DNA of 7,185 nt from positions 1-7,185 of the forward strand of contig JADYZI010000392.1 in NCBI GenBank assembly GCA_020853255.1. Direction: 5' to 3'. The position numbers were made by a program, and so were the translations under genes. Numbering within the stretch: position 1 is the first letter of the stretch; every line of letters begins with the position of its first letter. Below the pieces are notes generated by a model that worked only from the letters and a program-made list of their open reading frames with translations, was not told the origin of the DNA and searched no databases. The stretch comes from Acidobacteriota bacterium (lineage in GTDB: Bacteria; Acidobacteriota; Blastocatellia; Pyrinomonadales; Pyrinomonadaceae). Below are positions 1 to 5,599 of this stretch, piece after piece.

Positions 1-433
1 ATTTGTTCGTCGCCGGATCGATACTTGTTATCGCCGATTGTTCGGTCGTTTCCCGCACATCCTTTGCGACGTCTTCCGCCTCGGCCGACGTTTCGATGTT
101 CTGTATCTCAAACCGGTAATTCTCCACTTCCGGCGGCCGGTAGGCACGGGCCGAGACCGAAATGCGATTCGTCGCAAGATACCGGCTCGCCTCCTCGGGC
201 GAGTAAGCGACAAGCTGCGAATCCGCGGTCGTGATCGAAACAGAATTCGCGTTCGTCGAAAGCCCGATGCGGATCAGCGGCTCCTGGCGCAGAATAAAAT
301 AGCCCGCACCGTCGTATGCCGGAAGTATGATAAAGAGAGTGAGAATTAGAACGAATGATCCAAAGGCCCGAAGAACCATACTCCAATGATAGAACGTAGC
401 GCGGAAAATGTGAACAGCTTTCTCTTTACTCAC
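1..433 (-). CDS. SpoIID/LytB-like membrane-anchored protein, N-terminal part (cut by left edge)
   Basis: An open frame of 144 codons runs from a GTG at 431-433 to the window edge. An in-frame TAA lies seven codons upstream, so the start must be here or further in; an internal ATG at 377-379 is the alternative. The N-terminus carries Lys and Arg residues followed by a hydrophobic helix at about residues 20-37, which suggests a signal anchor facing the periplasm. After it comes a segment beginning IRIGLS (55-60), like the start of SpoIID domains, then SARAYRPPE (about 94-102) and a SPOR-like stretch YRFEIQNIETSAEAEDVA (106-123). SpoIID proteins are lytic transglycosylases acting on peptidoglycan, and the catalytic part would lie beyond the edge. 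The gene diverges from the toxin-antitoxin pair. No Shine-Dalgarno is visible and a TATAAT sits 12 bases upstream, so the leader would be very short. I am fairly sure it is a gene, less sure of the family. Confidence 0.72.
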   Translation of the reverse strand, partial: MSKEKAVHIFRATFYHWSMVLRAFGSFVLILTLFIILPAYDGAGYFILRQEPLIRIGLSTNANSVSITTADSQLVAYSPEEASRYLATNRISVSARAYRPPEVENYRFEIQNIETSAEAEDVAKDVRETTEQSAITSIDPATNK

Positions 434-445
434 GCCGCAAATCTG

Positions 446-451
446 ATTATA
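446..451 (-). promoter_or_regulatory. Candidate -10 box (TATAAT) for the leftward SpoIID-like gene
   Basis: Read on the minus strand, 451 to 446 is a perfect TATAAT. Transcription would start near 439, only about six bases before the GTG at 433, giving a nearly leaderless message and matching the absence of a ribosome binding site. No good -35 hexamer is seen at the expected distance (ACATCC at 474-469), so the promoter would be weak or activator-dependent. The spacer between the two boxes coincides with the left copy of the 15-bp repeat described separately. Confidence 0.4.
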
Positions 452-453
452 GT

Positions 454-504
454 GTTAGATACGTAATTGGATGTGTATTCTGATCATCTGTTACATACGT
501 TATT
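454..504. promoter_or_regulatory. Two 15-bp direct repeats, candidate antitoxin operator sites
   Basis: GTTAGATACGTAATT at 454-468 and GTTACATACGTTATT at 490-504 agree at 13 of 15 positions and start 36 bases apart. Each has a TACGT core, palindromic (TACGTA) in the left copy. The right copy ends immediately before the antitoxin ATG at 505. Phd/YefM antitoxins are known to repress their own operons by binding short sites near the promoter, so these are the natural candidate operators. The left copy falls inside the spacer of the leftward candidate promoter. No strong rightward promoter is obvious; TATTCT at 476-481 is a weak possible -10. Binding is inferred from position and repetition only. 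Confidence 0.45.
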
Positions 505-780
505 ATGAAGACCATCATTCCCGTTACCGACCTTCAGCGACAGGCGGCCAAGATCTTGGGCGATGTGAACAAGTCGTCCGAACCGATTATTATCACTCAG
601 CGGGGCCGTCCCGCGGCGGTGCTTATATCAGCAAAAAGATACGCCGAGATCGAAGAGGACCTGGCCGAATTTGACGATCTGGAATTGGAGTATCTGGTCG
701 AACAGGGGCTAAAGGACAAAGAAGCGGGCAACACTCTTTCACTATCGGAAGCAAAACACAGGCTCAAGTTCCCGGAATAG
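505..780 (+). CDS. Type II antitoxin, Phd/YefM family
   Basis: A 91-residue protein with the typical Phd/YefM layout. The N-terminal half (about 1-50) is the DNA-binding dimer domain, with VTDLQRQAAKIL (7-18), then PIIITQRGRPAAVLIS (27-42) forming the characteristic strand-turn-strand, then an Ala- and Glu-rich helix. The C-terminal part (about 52-91) is acidic and helical and is the expected toxin-neutralising tail. The length is normal for the family. It should bind and inhibit the toxin encoded one base downstream and repress the pair's promoter. No clear Shine-Dalgarno precedes the ATG. Instead a copy of the 15-bp repeat abuts it, so translation may start on a short leader. The stop TAG at 778-780 and the ATG of the next gene are separated by one base, indicating a coupled operon. 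Confidence 0.9.
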   Translation: MKTIIPVTDLQRQAAKILGDVNKSSEPIIITQRGRPAAVLISAKRYAEIEEDLAEFDDLELEYLVEQGLKDKEAGNTLSLSEAKHRLKFPE

Positions 781-781
781 G

Positions 782-1084
782 ATGAATGCCCATATCGAAC
801 TGGGTGCACGCGCCTTCGCTGCCCTAGAAGCACTCCCCGAAAAAACAGCGTTCGATGTATTTCGCCGGATCGACCGGCTTGCTCGCTTTCCCGAAATGGG
901 CTCGCCATTAGATGCCCGATATCCAAAACTCAAGGGATTTCGACAACTGGTCTATCGGCGTTGGCTTCGGATAGTTTACGAGTTTGATCAGAGCGAGAAA
1001 ACGGTCTTCATTCTGGCGATCCAAAGCTGCAAGCAGCGTCTCCCGTCATCACTCGACTTACGACGCGATCCGCCATCGGAATGA
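782..1084 (+). CDS. Type II toxin, RelE/ParE superfamily
   Basis: A 100-residue protein downstream of a Phd/YefM antitoxin with a one-base gap. It shows the RelE/ParE pattern: helical N-terminal half (about 12-35), then GFRQLVYRRWLRIVYEFD (52-69), the conserved central strands with their basic residues, then VFILAIQSCKQ (75-85) as the last strand. Members are ribosome-dependent mRNA endonucleases (RelE) or gyrase poisons (ParE); the sequence alone does not decide which. The usual short basic ending of the last strand is here AIQSCKQ plus a tail of about 15 residues containing RRDPPSE, so the C-terminus is slightly unusual. Translation is probably coupled to the antitoxin. The gene ends eight bases from the convergent peptidase gene, so read-through would produce transcript antisense to that gene's 3' end. 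Confidence 0.85.
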   Translation: MNAHIELGARAFAALEALPEKTAFDVFRRIDRLARFPEMGSPLDARYPKLKGFRQLVYRRWLRIVYEFDQSEKTVFILAIQSCKQRLPSSLDLRRDPPSE

Positions 1085-1092
1085 CGGGAAAC

Positions 1093-3579
1093 TCAATTCA
1101 CATTCGGCAGTTCAAGCGCATTGAAGATAAACCGAAACGTTCCCCACGTTTGGCCGCGGTGCTGTGGACGGAAGGCGAACAGCACTATCCTGCCTTTGCC
1201 GTATTGTACTTCGACCAGTGCCGCCTTGCCGTTGATATACTTTTCGCCAAGCATCCAGCCGGACATAAGCGCGTCTTTTTCGGCATAGCGCGCTGCAACT
1301 CTGTATGACAGGCCGCTTTCCGGCGCTACGTCGAACGCCGAGCTGGTCGAGAAATATGCCGGAGTTTCTTCGAACATACCGCGGCCAAGCGGATCCTGTG
1401 TATCTACTTTTAGTTTGACGATCGAGCCGGGATTATAGAATTCGCTTCGCCGCACACCGGCGACCACATTGCGGACGGGCAAATTGAACTGTTTGATCGC
1501 CAACGCGCACGAATCGTCAAAGCACACAAGCTTGCCGCCGTTCTCGACAAACTTCTTCAGATTCGCCACGCCCGCGTCGCCGATGCCGCCGGCGAACTCG
1601 GCCGGATAACGATCGGCGCTCAATCCTCGGATGATCGTATTCTCGTTGTCGGCCGCCAGCACGATCACATCCAGGTCGAGGCGTCCGTTCCGAAGGTCGT
1701 CATTGGAAACGGACCTGAACGGTATCTGAAACTGATCAAAGACCAGCCGCGTCCAGCCCTCGTCCATCGATGATGTGAACGGTTTATACAGCCCGATTCG
1801 CGGGCTTGTCTTCAGCGGATCTGCTGTCTTATCAAACGGCGCGGCGCTTGGCGCAAGGTTCAGCACCGAACGAGCATCGTTTATCGCGGAAATTCTTTTA
1901 AGTGTTCCGCGATTCCGCTCAAGGTCCCGGATCTCCCAAACTTCATGCGTTTCCACTCCCATCTGCAGCGGCAGCGTCCACCCGGCGACATCGTACGGCA
2001 CCTCCGCCTCGCCATTCGGCAACAGGCGATGCGGATATTCCTGCCGTTCGAGCAGGCTGAGCACGTTGTTCTTCTGCGGCTGGTTTGTAAAAACAAGAAA
2101 GCTGTTCAGCGGCATTTCGTGCGGAGACTCCGACCGTTTGTGCTTCAGCCAAAGCTCTTCGGTCATCCGGTACACTTCCATTCCCTGCCACATCAATATC
2201 TCGATCAGCCGTGCGACATTTTCCGCATTCGGCTGCCCGGCGGGAATGACGTAAGCCTGCGGCACATCGCTGTCCGGTTTAAGGTTCGCTTTTCCAAGCT
2301 CGTAAAAATTGCGCAGATAACGCGACCGATACTTGCTTGCCAGCGAAAGCAGCGCGCGGCTTGCCGTCATCTCGATCTCGGCAATATCCGCCGGCCGCCA
2401 CAGGCCGCCTTTCCATACGTCCGGGTAATTTGTCGCCGTCTCAACGATAGACGGCAGGCCGCGGACGCCGCGATTTCGTTTTAATTCGTCGAGCGTGACC
2501 GTTATCGGCGACATCAGGTTCGTGCTCGCGGCCTCAGACAATATACCTATCGAATTGTGAAAATACGGCGCCGAGCGGAATCCGCCATGCCACCACGTAT
2601 CGTAGGTCGAGTTTGTCGCAACGCCTGAAATTCCCTTTGCCTGAAGGTCCGCCGCCATCTTGTAGCCGGCCAGCCCGACCTCGCGCAAGATCGACGGTGA
2701 AACGCGCGGATTTGGCGGATCGAAAAAAGGCGGAATGATGAATCTTGAAGCGTTCTGTCCCTGTTGATGCACGTCGTAAACTATTTCCGGGAACCATTCC
2801 TGCCAGAACAGTTTTGTCACCGCCCGCGTTTCTTTCAGGTTCATCATGAACCAGTCGCGATTGTCGTCATGTCCGGCGTAGTGATGATACAGTTCGGGCG
2901 GCGAGGTGCCTTCGCTTTTTGTACCGAGCGTTTTTCGGTACCAATCCGCGACCATCTGTATGCCGTCCGGATTTGGCGACGGGATCAGCAGCAGCACTGT
3001 GTTGTCCAATATCTCTTTCGTGTCCGCGTCGTTCGCCGAGGCCAGTTCATACGCCAAATTCATCGACATCTGCGACGCAACTATCTCGGTCGAATGGATC
3101 GAACACGAAATAGAAACGATCGTCTTGCCGTCAGCGATCAGTTTTGCAAGCTCGGCGTCGTTCGCCACCGTTCGCGGGTCGGCGAGCCGTTGATTTATCG
3201 ACCTGATCTTATCGAGATTCTTTATATTCCGGGGCGAGGAAATAAAGGCGACGATCATCGGGCGGCCAAGCTCCGACCGGCCGATCTCTTTCAACAGAAC
3301 ACGATCGCTCGCCTTGTCCAGCTTCGTAAAGTAATCGACGATCTGGCCCCAATCCGCTATCGTCTTGTCATCCGTCGGCTGAAACCCCAGCACCGCCCGC
3401 GGCGTCGGCACCTGAGCCGATACCGCCAGCGCGAGGATAAAACCACAGAGACACAGAGACACAGCGAGAGCTAAAACTTTGCTTAACTCAGCGGACCGGC
3501 TAGCGGTTCGCCGCGATCCGTCTGGCCTTCTGATACTCTGTGTCTCTGTGTCTCTGTGGTAAAAGTAGTTATGTCGCAT
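1093..3579 (-). CDS. Secreted M14-family zinc carboxypeptidase-like protein with C-terminal amidotransferase-like domain
   Basis: An 828-residue reading frame. Numbering from the ATG at 3577-3579, hydrophobic residues 35-55 form a signal peptide ending VSA before Gln56, so the mature enzyme is exported. The M14 catalytic region (about 68-390) contains the zinc motif H162-S-T-E165, a SPNPDG segment (201-206), D-N-R-D (239-242) matching the Asn-Arg substrate-carboxylate site, the third zinc ligand candidate H271 in VYDVHQQG, and the probable catalytic Glu349 in GILSEA. The C-terminal part has a segment at about 594-700 resembling a class I glutamine amidotransferase-like fold (RIGLYKPF, LDVIVLAADN, FVENGGKLVCFDDS), then a beta-rich end. 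Substrate is unknown; peptides or peptidoglycan stems are possible. The start is uncertain: this ATG overlaps the divergent acyltransferase gene, lacks a Shine-Dalgarno, and gives an unusually long 34-residue n-region encoded by a repeat element. No other in-frame ATG exists before the signal peptide core. Confidence 0.88.
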   Translation of the reverse strand: MRHNYFYHRDTETQSIRRPDGSRRTASRSAELSKVLALAVSLCLCGFILALAVSAQVPTPRAVLGFQPTDDKTIADWGQIVDYFTKLDKASDRVLLKEIGRSELGRPMIVAFISSPRNIKNLDKIRSINQRLADPRTVANDAELAKLIADGKTIVSISCSIHSTEIVASQMSMNLAYELASANDADTKEILDNTVLLLIPSPNPDGIQMVADWYRKTLGTKSEGTSPPELYHHYAGHDDNRDWFMMNLKETRAVTKLFWQEWFPEIVYDVHQQGQNASRFIIPPFFDPPNPRVSPSILREVGLAGYKMAADLQAKGISGVATNSTYDTWWHGGFRSAPYFHNSIGILSEAASTNLMSPITVTLDELKRNRGVRGLPSIVETATNYPDVWKGGLWRPADIAEIEMTASRALLSLASKYRSRYLRNFYELGKANLKPDSDVPQAYVIPAGQPNAENVARLIEILMWQGMEVYRMTEELWLKHKRSESPHEMPLNSFLVFTNQPQKNNVLSLLERQEYPHRLLPNGEAEVPYDVAGWTLPLQMGVETHEVWEIRDLERNRGTLKRISAINDARSVLNLAPSAAPFDKTADPLKTSPRIGLYKPFTSSMDEGWTRLVFDQFQIPFRSVSNDDLRNGRLDLDVIVLAADNENTIIRGLSADRYPAEFAGGIGDAGVANLKKFVENGGKLVCFDDSCALAIKQFNLPVRNVVAGVRRSEFYNPGSIVKLKVDTQDPLGRGMFEETPAYFSTSSAFDVAPESGLSYRVAARYAEKDALMSGWMLGEKYINGKAALVEVQYGKGRIVLFAFRPQHRGQTWGTFRFIFNALELPNVN
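3442..3560. repeat. 119-bp inverted-repeat element (CACAGAGA type) inside the peptidase 5' end
   Basis: The arms at 3442-3464 (starting ACCACAGAGACACAG) and 3538-3560 are exact reverse complements over 23 bases and enclose a 73-base loop. No convincing target-site duplication is seen, only A-rich flanks. The whole unit is in frame within the peptidase reading frame, residues 7-46. The outer arm reads HRDTETQ and the inner arm reads AVSLCLCG, which is half of the signal-peptide hydrophobic core. The outer edge also lies directly upstream of the acyltransferase start. Similar CACAGAGA repeats recur between genes in many environmental bacterial genomes; their mechanism of spread is not known to me. 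Confidence 0.85.
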
Positions 3580-4386
3580 GATTCGGCTAAATTGTCGTTG
3601 AAGATAAGGGAAAACGAGAAACTGGTGTTTCCTGTCGATGAGTCTAACAAATCACGGCTCGCCGGGAAACTTCGGTACTGGTGGTGCTGGGTCGCGGCGT
3701 CCGGACTGCTGCTGTTCGTCGGAGCACCGGCCGTGCTTTTTCTTTGGATAATTAACCGGCGGCTGTGGCTTTATCCGGTTGCCTTGTGGGGCGCAAAAAC
3801 GTGGCTCAAGGCATGCCGGGCGAAGGTCGAGGTGAAAGGACTGGAATATCTGAACGATGATGAACAGTACGTTTTTATCGCGAACCACCGCTCGTATCTC
3901 GACACCGCGACACTCTTCCGATACGCGGGCAAGCGTATGGGCCTCGTTGCAAAGAAAGAGCTTCTCAAGGCGCCTGTGCTCGGGCAGGCGATGCACTTTG
4001 TTAATATAATCGCCATCGACCGCTCAAACCCGGAACGCGCCCGTGCGTCAATGAGCAAGGCTCGTGAAGTTATGCGGAATGGCTATTCTTTTGGCGTATT
4101 TGCGGAAGGCACAAGGGCGATGCCCGGCGAACTTCTTCCGTTCAAGAAAGGCGCGTTTCACCTCGCCCTACAGACCGGCCGGCCGATCATACCGGTGGCG
4201 ATCAAAAATTCTGACGCGATGATGGGCAAGCGGACGGACGTTACATATCCGGGAACTGTCGAAATGGTCCTGCTGCCGCCGATCGACACAAAACAATATT
4301 CCGAATCCAGCCTGCTCGAACTGCTCAATAAAACCCGAACAGCGATTGCCGAAGAATTGCAGCGGTCCGCACCCAGGAGGCTGTAA
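3571..4386 (+). CDS. PlsC-type lysophospholipid (1-acylglycerol-3-phosphate) acyltransferase
   Basis: A 271-residue protein from the ATG at 3571. A GTG at 3556 would add five residues but lies within the repeat arm, so the ATG is preferred; neither has a clear Shine-Dalgarno, and a GTG near 3625 is also possible. A membrane segment spans about 37-62. The acyltransferase motifs are all present: H106-R-S-Y-L-D111 (the HX4D catalytic motif), the KKELLKAPVLG region (128-138), F177-A-E-G-T-R182 (the phosphate-binding motif, usually FPEGTR, here Ala for Pro), and PIIPVAI (205-211). Enzymes of this family move an acyl chain to lysophosphatidic acid or a related acceptor at the inner membrane, a step in phospholipid synthesis. 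The length is normal. It is transcribed divergently from the peptidase with overlapping start codons and converges on the LolA-like gene. The exact acceptor is not decided by sequence. Confidence 0.9.
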   Translation: MSHDSAKLSLKIRENEKLVFPVDESNKSRLAGKLRYWWCWVAASGLLLFVGAPAVLFLWIINRRLWLYPVALWGAKTWLKACRAKVEVKGLEYLNDDEQYVFIANHRSYLDTATLFRYAGKRMGLVAKKELLKAPVLGQAMHFVNIIAIDRSNPERARASMSKAREVMRNGYSFGVFAEGTRAMPGELLPFKKGAFHLALQTGRPIIPVAIKNSDAMMGKRTDVTYPGTVEMVLLPPIDTKQYSESSLLELLNKTRTAIAEELQRSAPRRL

Positions 4387-4428
4387 CACATGATCTGTAA
4401 GCAGGTTCTTGCTGATCGATCTTACTTT

Positions 4429-4501
4429 GCGAACTTTGTGTCTGCCCTTTGCGGCCTTTGTGTTTAACTGCCTTTTTCAACACAAAGATCACAAAGTTCA
4501 C
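4429..4501. repeat. CACAAAG-type inverted repeat in the convergent gap (possible terminator)
   Basis: GAACTTTGTG (4431-4440) pairs with 4490-4499 and CTTTGTGTT (4456-4464) pairs with 4479-4487. This leaves a 15/2-base internal loop and a 14-base apical loop. The 36 bases at 4429-4464 match 5522-5557 at 35 of 36 positions. The hairpin lies about 45 bases after the acyltransferase stop and is followed by TTTTT at 4508-4512, so it could end that transcript, although the T-run begins eight bases beyond the stem. The 4387-4428 stretch before it holds nothing I recognise. Confidence 0.75.
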
Positions 4502-4510
4502 CGCATCTTT

Positions 4511-4588
4511 TTCGTGTCTTGATTCGTGTTTTTCGTGGTCGGGTTCTTTAGTCCTTTAACCACGAAACTCACGAGATCAAGACACGAA
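4511..4588. repeat. CACGAA-type inverted repeat in the convergent gap
   Basis: The left arm 4511-4539 begins TTCGTGTCTTGAT and ends TTTCGTGGT. The right arm 4559-4588 is its reverse complement apart from one bulged base and a two-base mismatch, giving paired blocks of 13, 5 and 9 bases around a 19-base loop. It belongs to a different word family from the hairpin 11 bases to its left. It stands 3' of both convergent genes and could form a strong hairpin in either transcript. No U-tract follows on either strand, so termination by it alone would have to be Rho-like or stalled by structure. Confidence 0.8.
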
Positions 4589-4592
4589 ATAC

Positions 4593-4629
4593 GCAAAAAA
4601 GTAGGCAATGCTGATGCGCGGCTTTTTGC
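4593..4629 (-). terminator. Weak terminator-like stem after the LolA-like gene
   Basis: On the minus strand, GCAAAAAG (4629-4622), starting seven bases past the stop codon, can pair with CTTTTTTGC (4601-4593) with one bulged base across a 20-base loop. The second arm supplies a run of six U. The stem is A-U rich and the loop long, so it is a poor intrinsic terminator. It is listed because of its position just behind the stop codon. Confidence 0.25.
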
Positions 4630-4635
4630 AGTGGC

Positions 4636-5460
4636 TCAATCCGGCTTCTTCGGCGTCGGCGTCGGCGTCGGTTCGTCCTTGACTATCTCCTCTTCGCCGA
4701 CAAGCTTCACATCTGACCGGCCGAGTTTGTAATCGGTATAGCGGACGCGGTATTTTATCCTAACTGCCTGCCCGTTCGAAAAAACAAGTTCATCATCAGA
4801 CGCGGCCCATGACGGGAACCAGTATTTTCCGTCCACATTTTCGCGAATGGTATCGACGACCGGAAACCGCTGCTTCTTTTCCGGCACGGCCTTTCCCTTT
4901 GATTTGACGATCATCAGGTCCTGGTCATCCACCCAAATGCGGCCCTGAAAATATTTGCCCTCGCCGTGCTTCGGGTCGGGCGCAACTTTCGGAGCGACAT
5001 CAAAGACATACAGATTCAGCTCGTCGATCTTTTCTTTGCCGAGGTAGGTGAACGCATATTGGTTTGCCACCCGCGGTTCGATCGCAAACGGTGTTATGCC
5101 GCCCAGATTGTCGATGTCTTCGGTCGTTATCGTGATCTCTTTCACCGTCGAGATCGGCGCGAACAAGATCTTTTCAAACCTGTCACCCGCCTGATTGAAC
5201 GTCAGGTACGAATCGCGCCTGTACGTGCCCGTTATCTGCCCTCCCATCCCGATCGTGGACATCGTTGCATATCGATTAAAGGCATAAACATTCAGCGCCT
5301 CGCGAAACAGCGATTCGTTCTCGGTAAACTTCTTGACGATCCTATCAACTTCAGCCGGCGGCAGATCGACCTTGACAACATTGGACGCGGCCTGCCCAAA
5401 AAGCTGGGAAACAGCAAAGCAGAAGGTAAACAGCCCCGGAAATATCAATTTTTTCATCAT
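4636..5460 (-). CDS. Exported LolA-like (outer-membrane lipoprotein-sorting-like) protein of unknown function
   Basis: A 274-residue protein with a clear signal peptide: MMKK, a hydrophobic core to about residue 21, then GQAAS, with cleavage near 23. There is no lipobox cysteine, so the mature protein should be soluble in the periplasm. The body is strand-rich with a G-R-I-W-V-D-D segment (173-179) followed by IVKSKGKAV, a pattern I associate with LolA/LolB-fold proteins, in which a half-barrel binds lipid or acyl chains. The similarity is weak and no partner genes (LolCDE, LolB) are nearby, so a role in lipoprotein traffic is not established. The C-terminus is a Pro-Thr-rich charged tail, EPTPTPTPKKPD, probably disordered. 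Two ATGs are adjacent; GGAAGA at 5466-5461 is better spaced for the second (5457). The upstream neighbour, 230 bases away across a hairpin, is the CHAT gene, so it probably has its own promoter. Confidence 0.8.
   Translation of the reverse strand: MMKKLIFPGLFTFCFAVSQLFGQAASNVVKVDLPPAEVDRIVKKFTENESLFREALNVYAFNRYATMSTIGMGGQITGTYRRDSYLTFNQAGDRFEKILFAPISTVKEITITTEDIDNLGGITPFAIEPRVANQYAFTYLGKEKIDELNLYVFDVAPKVAPDPKHGEGKYFQGRIWVDDQDLMIVKSKGKAVPEKKQRFPVVDTIRENVDGKYWFPSWAASDDELVFSNGQAVRIKYRVRYTDYKLGRSDVKLVGEEEIVKDEPTPTPTPKKPD
4651..4670. repeat. Short CGGCGT hexanucleotide tandem
   Basis: Three tandem CGGCGT units (4651-4668) followed by CG encode the Thr-Pro dipeptides near the C-terminus of the LolA-like protein. 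The period is six bases, so changes in copy number would keep the reading frame and only alter tail length. Confidence 0.7.
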
Positions 5461-5489
5461 TCTTCCATTCGGCGTAAACTAGCGGCCGA

Positions 5490-5508
5490 TAATTTGCAGG
5501 TAATTTGC
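5490..5508. promoter_or_regulatory. Tandem TAATTTGC sites upstream of the LolA-like gene
   Basis: TAATTTGC occurs at 5490-5497 and 5501-5508, exactly 11 bases apart, close to one helical turn. The pair lies 30-48 bases upstream of the LolA-like start, where a promoter or regulator site is expected. I could not assign convincing -35 and -10 boxes around it, so the regulatory reading is only suggestive. Confidence 0.2.
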
Positions 5509-5521
5509 CGGTCTCTTCTTC

Positions 5522-5599
5522 GCGAACTTTGTGTCTGCCCTTTGCGCCCTTTGTGTTAGAGGTTTTAAACACAAAGGCCGCGAAGTTGAAGACACAAAG
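5522..5599. repeat. CACAAAG-type inverted repeat between the CHAT and LolA-like genes
   Basis: CCTTTGTGTT (5548-5557) pairs perfectly with 5568-5577 around a ten-base loop, and CTTTGTGTCT (5527-5536) pairs perfectly with 5590-5599, with an imperfect middle. Bases 5522-5557 repeat 4429-4464 with a single difference, but the opposite arm and loop differ from that copy. It lies about 90 bases downstream of the CHAT stop and upstream of the LolA-like promoter region. The 5600-5690 stretch beside it contains no gene or site I recognise. Confidence 0.8.

Noticed and set aside
108..386. Minus-strand ATG frame of 92 codons near the left edge
   Set aside because: It is an out-of-frame reading within the SpoIID-like gene, whose own frame is open to the edge and shows domain-like sequence.
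1945..2484. Plus-strand open frame of 179 codons inside the peptidase gene
   Set aside because: Antisense shadow of the peptidase coding sequence; no domain, no ribosome binding site.
2764..3474. Long plus-strand open frame (236 codons) opposite the peptidase gene
   Set aside because: It is fully antisense to a well-supported gene with catalytic motifs, and its translation is rich in Arg and His with no recognisable domain, as expected from a mirror frame.
3438..3565. Target-site duplication around the 119-bp element
   Set aside because: Both flanks are only A-rich (AAA on the left, AAAA on the right), too short and simple to support a true duplication.
4526..4732. Plus-strand open frame of 68 codons starting in the CACGAA hairpin
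   Set aside because: Translated repeat followed by the antisense of the LolA-like C-terminus; not a gene.
4966..5559. Plus-strand open frame of 197 codons over the LolA-like gene
   Set aside because: Antisense to a gene with a clear signal peptide, and it runs on into the intergenic hairpin; the composition is shadow-like.
3442..5599. CRISPR array
   Set aside because: The repeats are inverted pairs with different word families, not regularly spaced direct repeats with unique spacers, and no cas gene is present.
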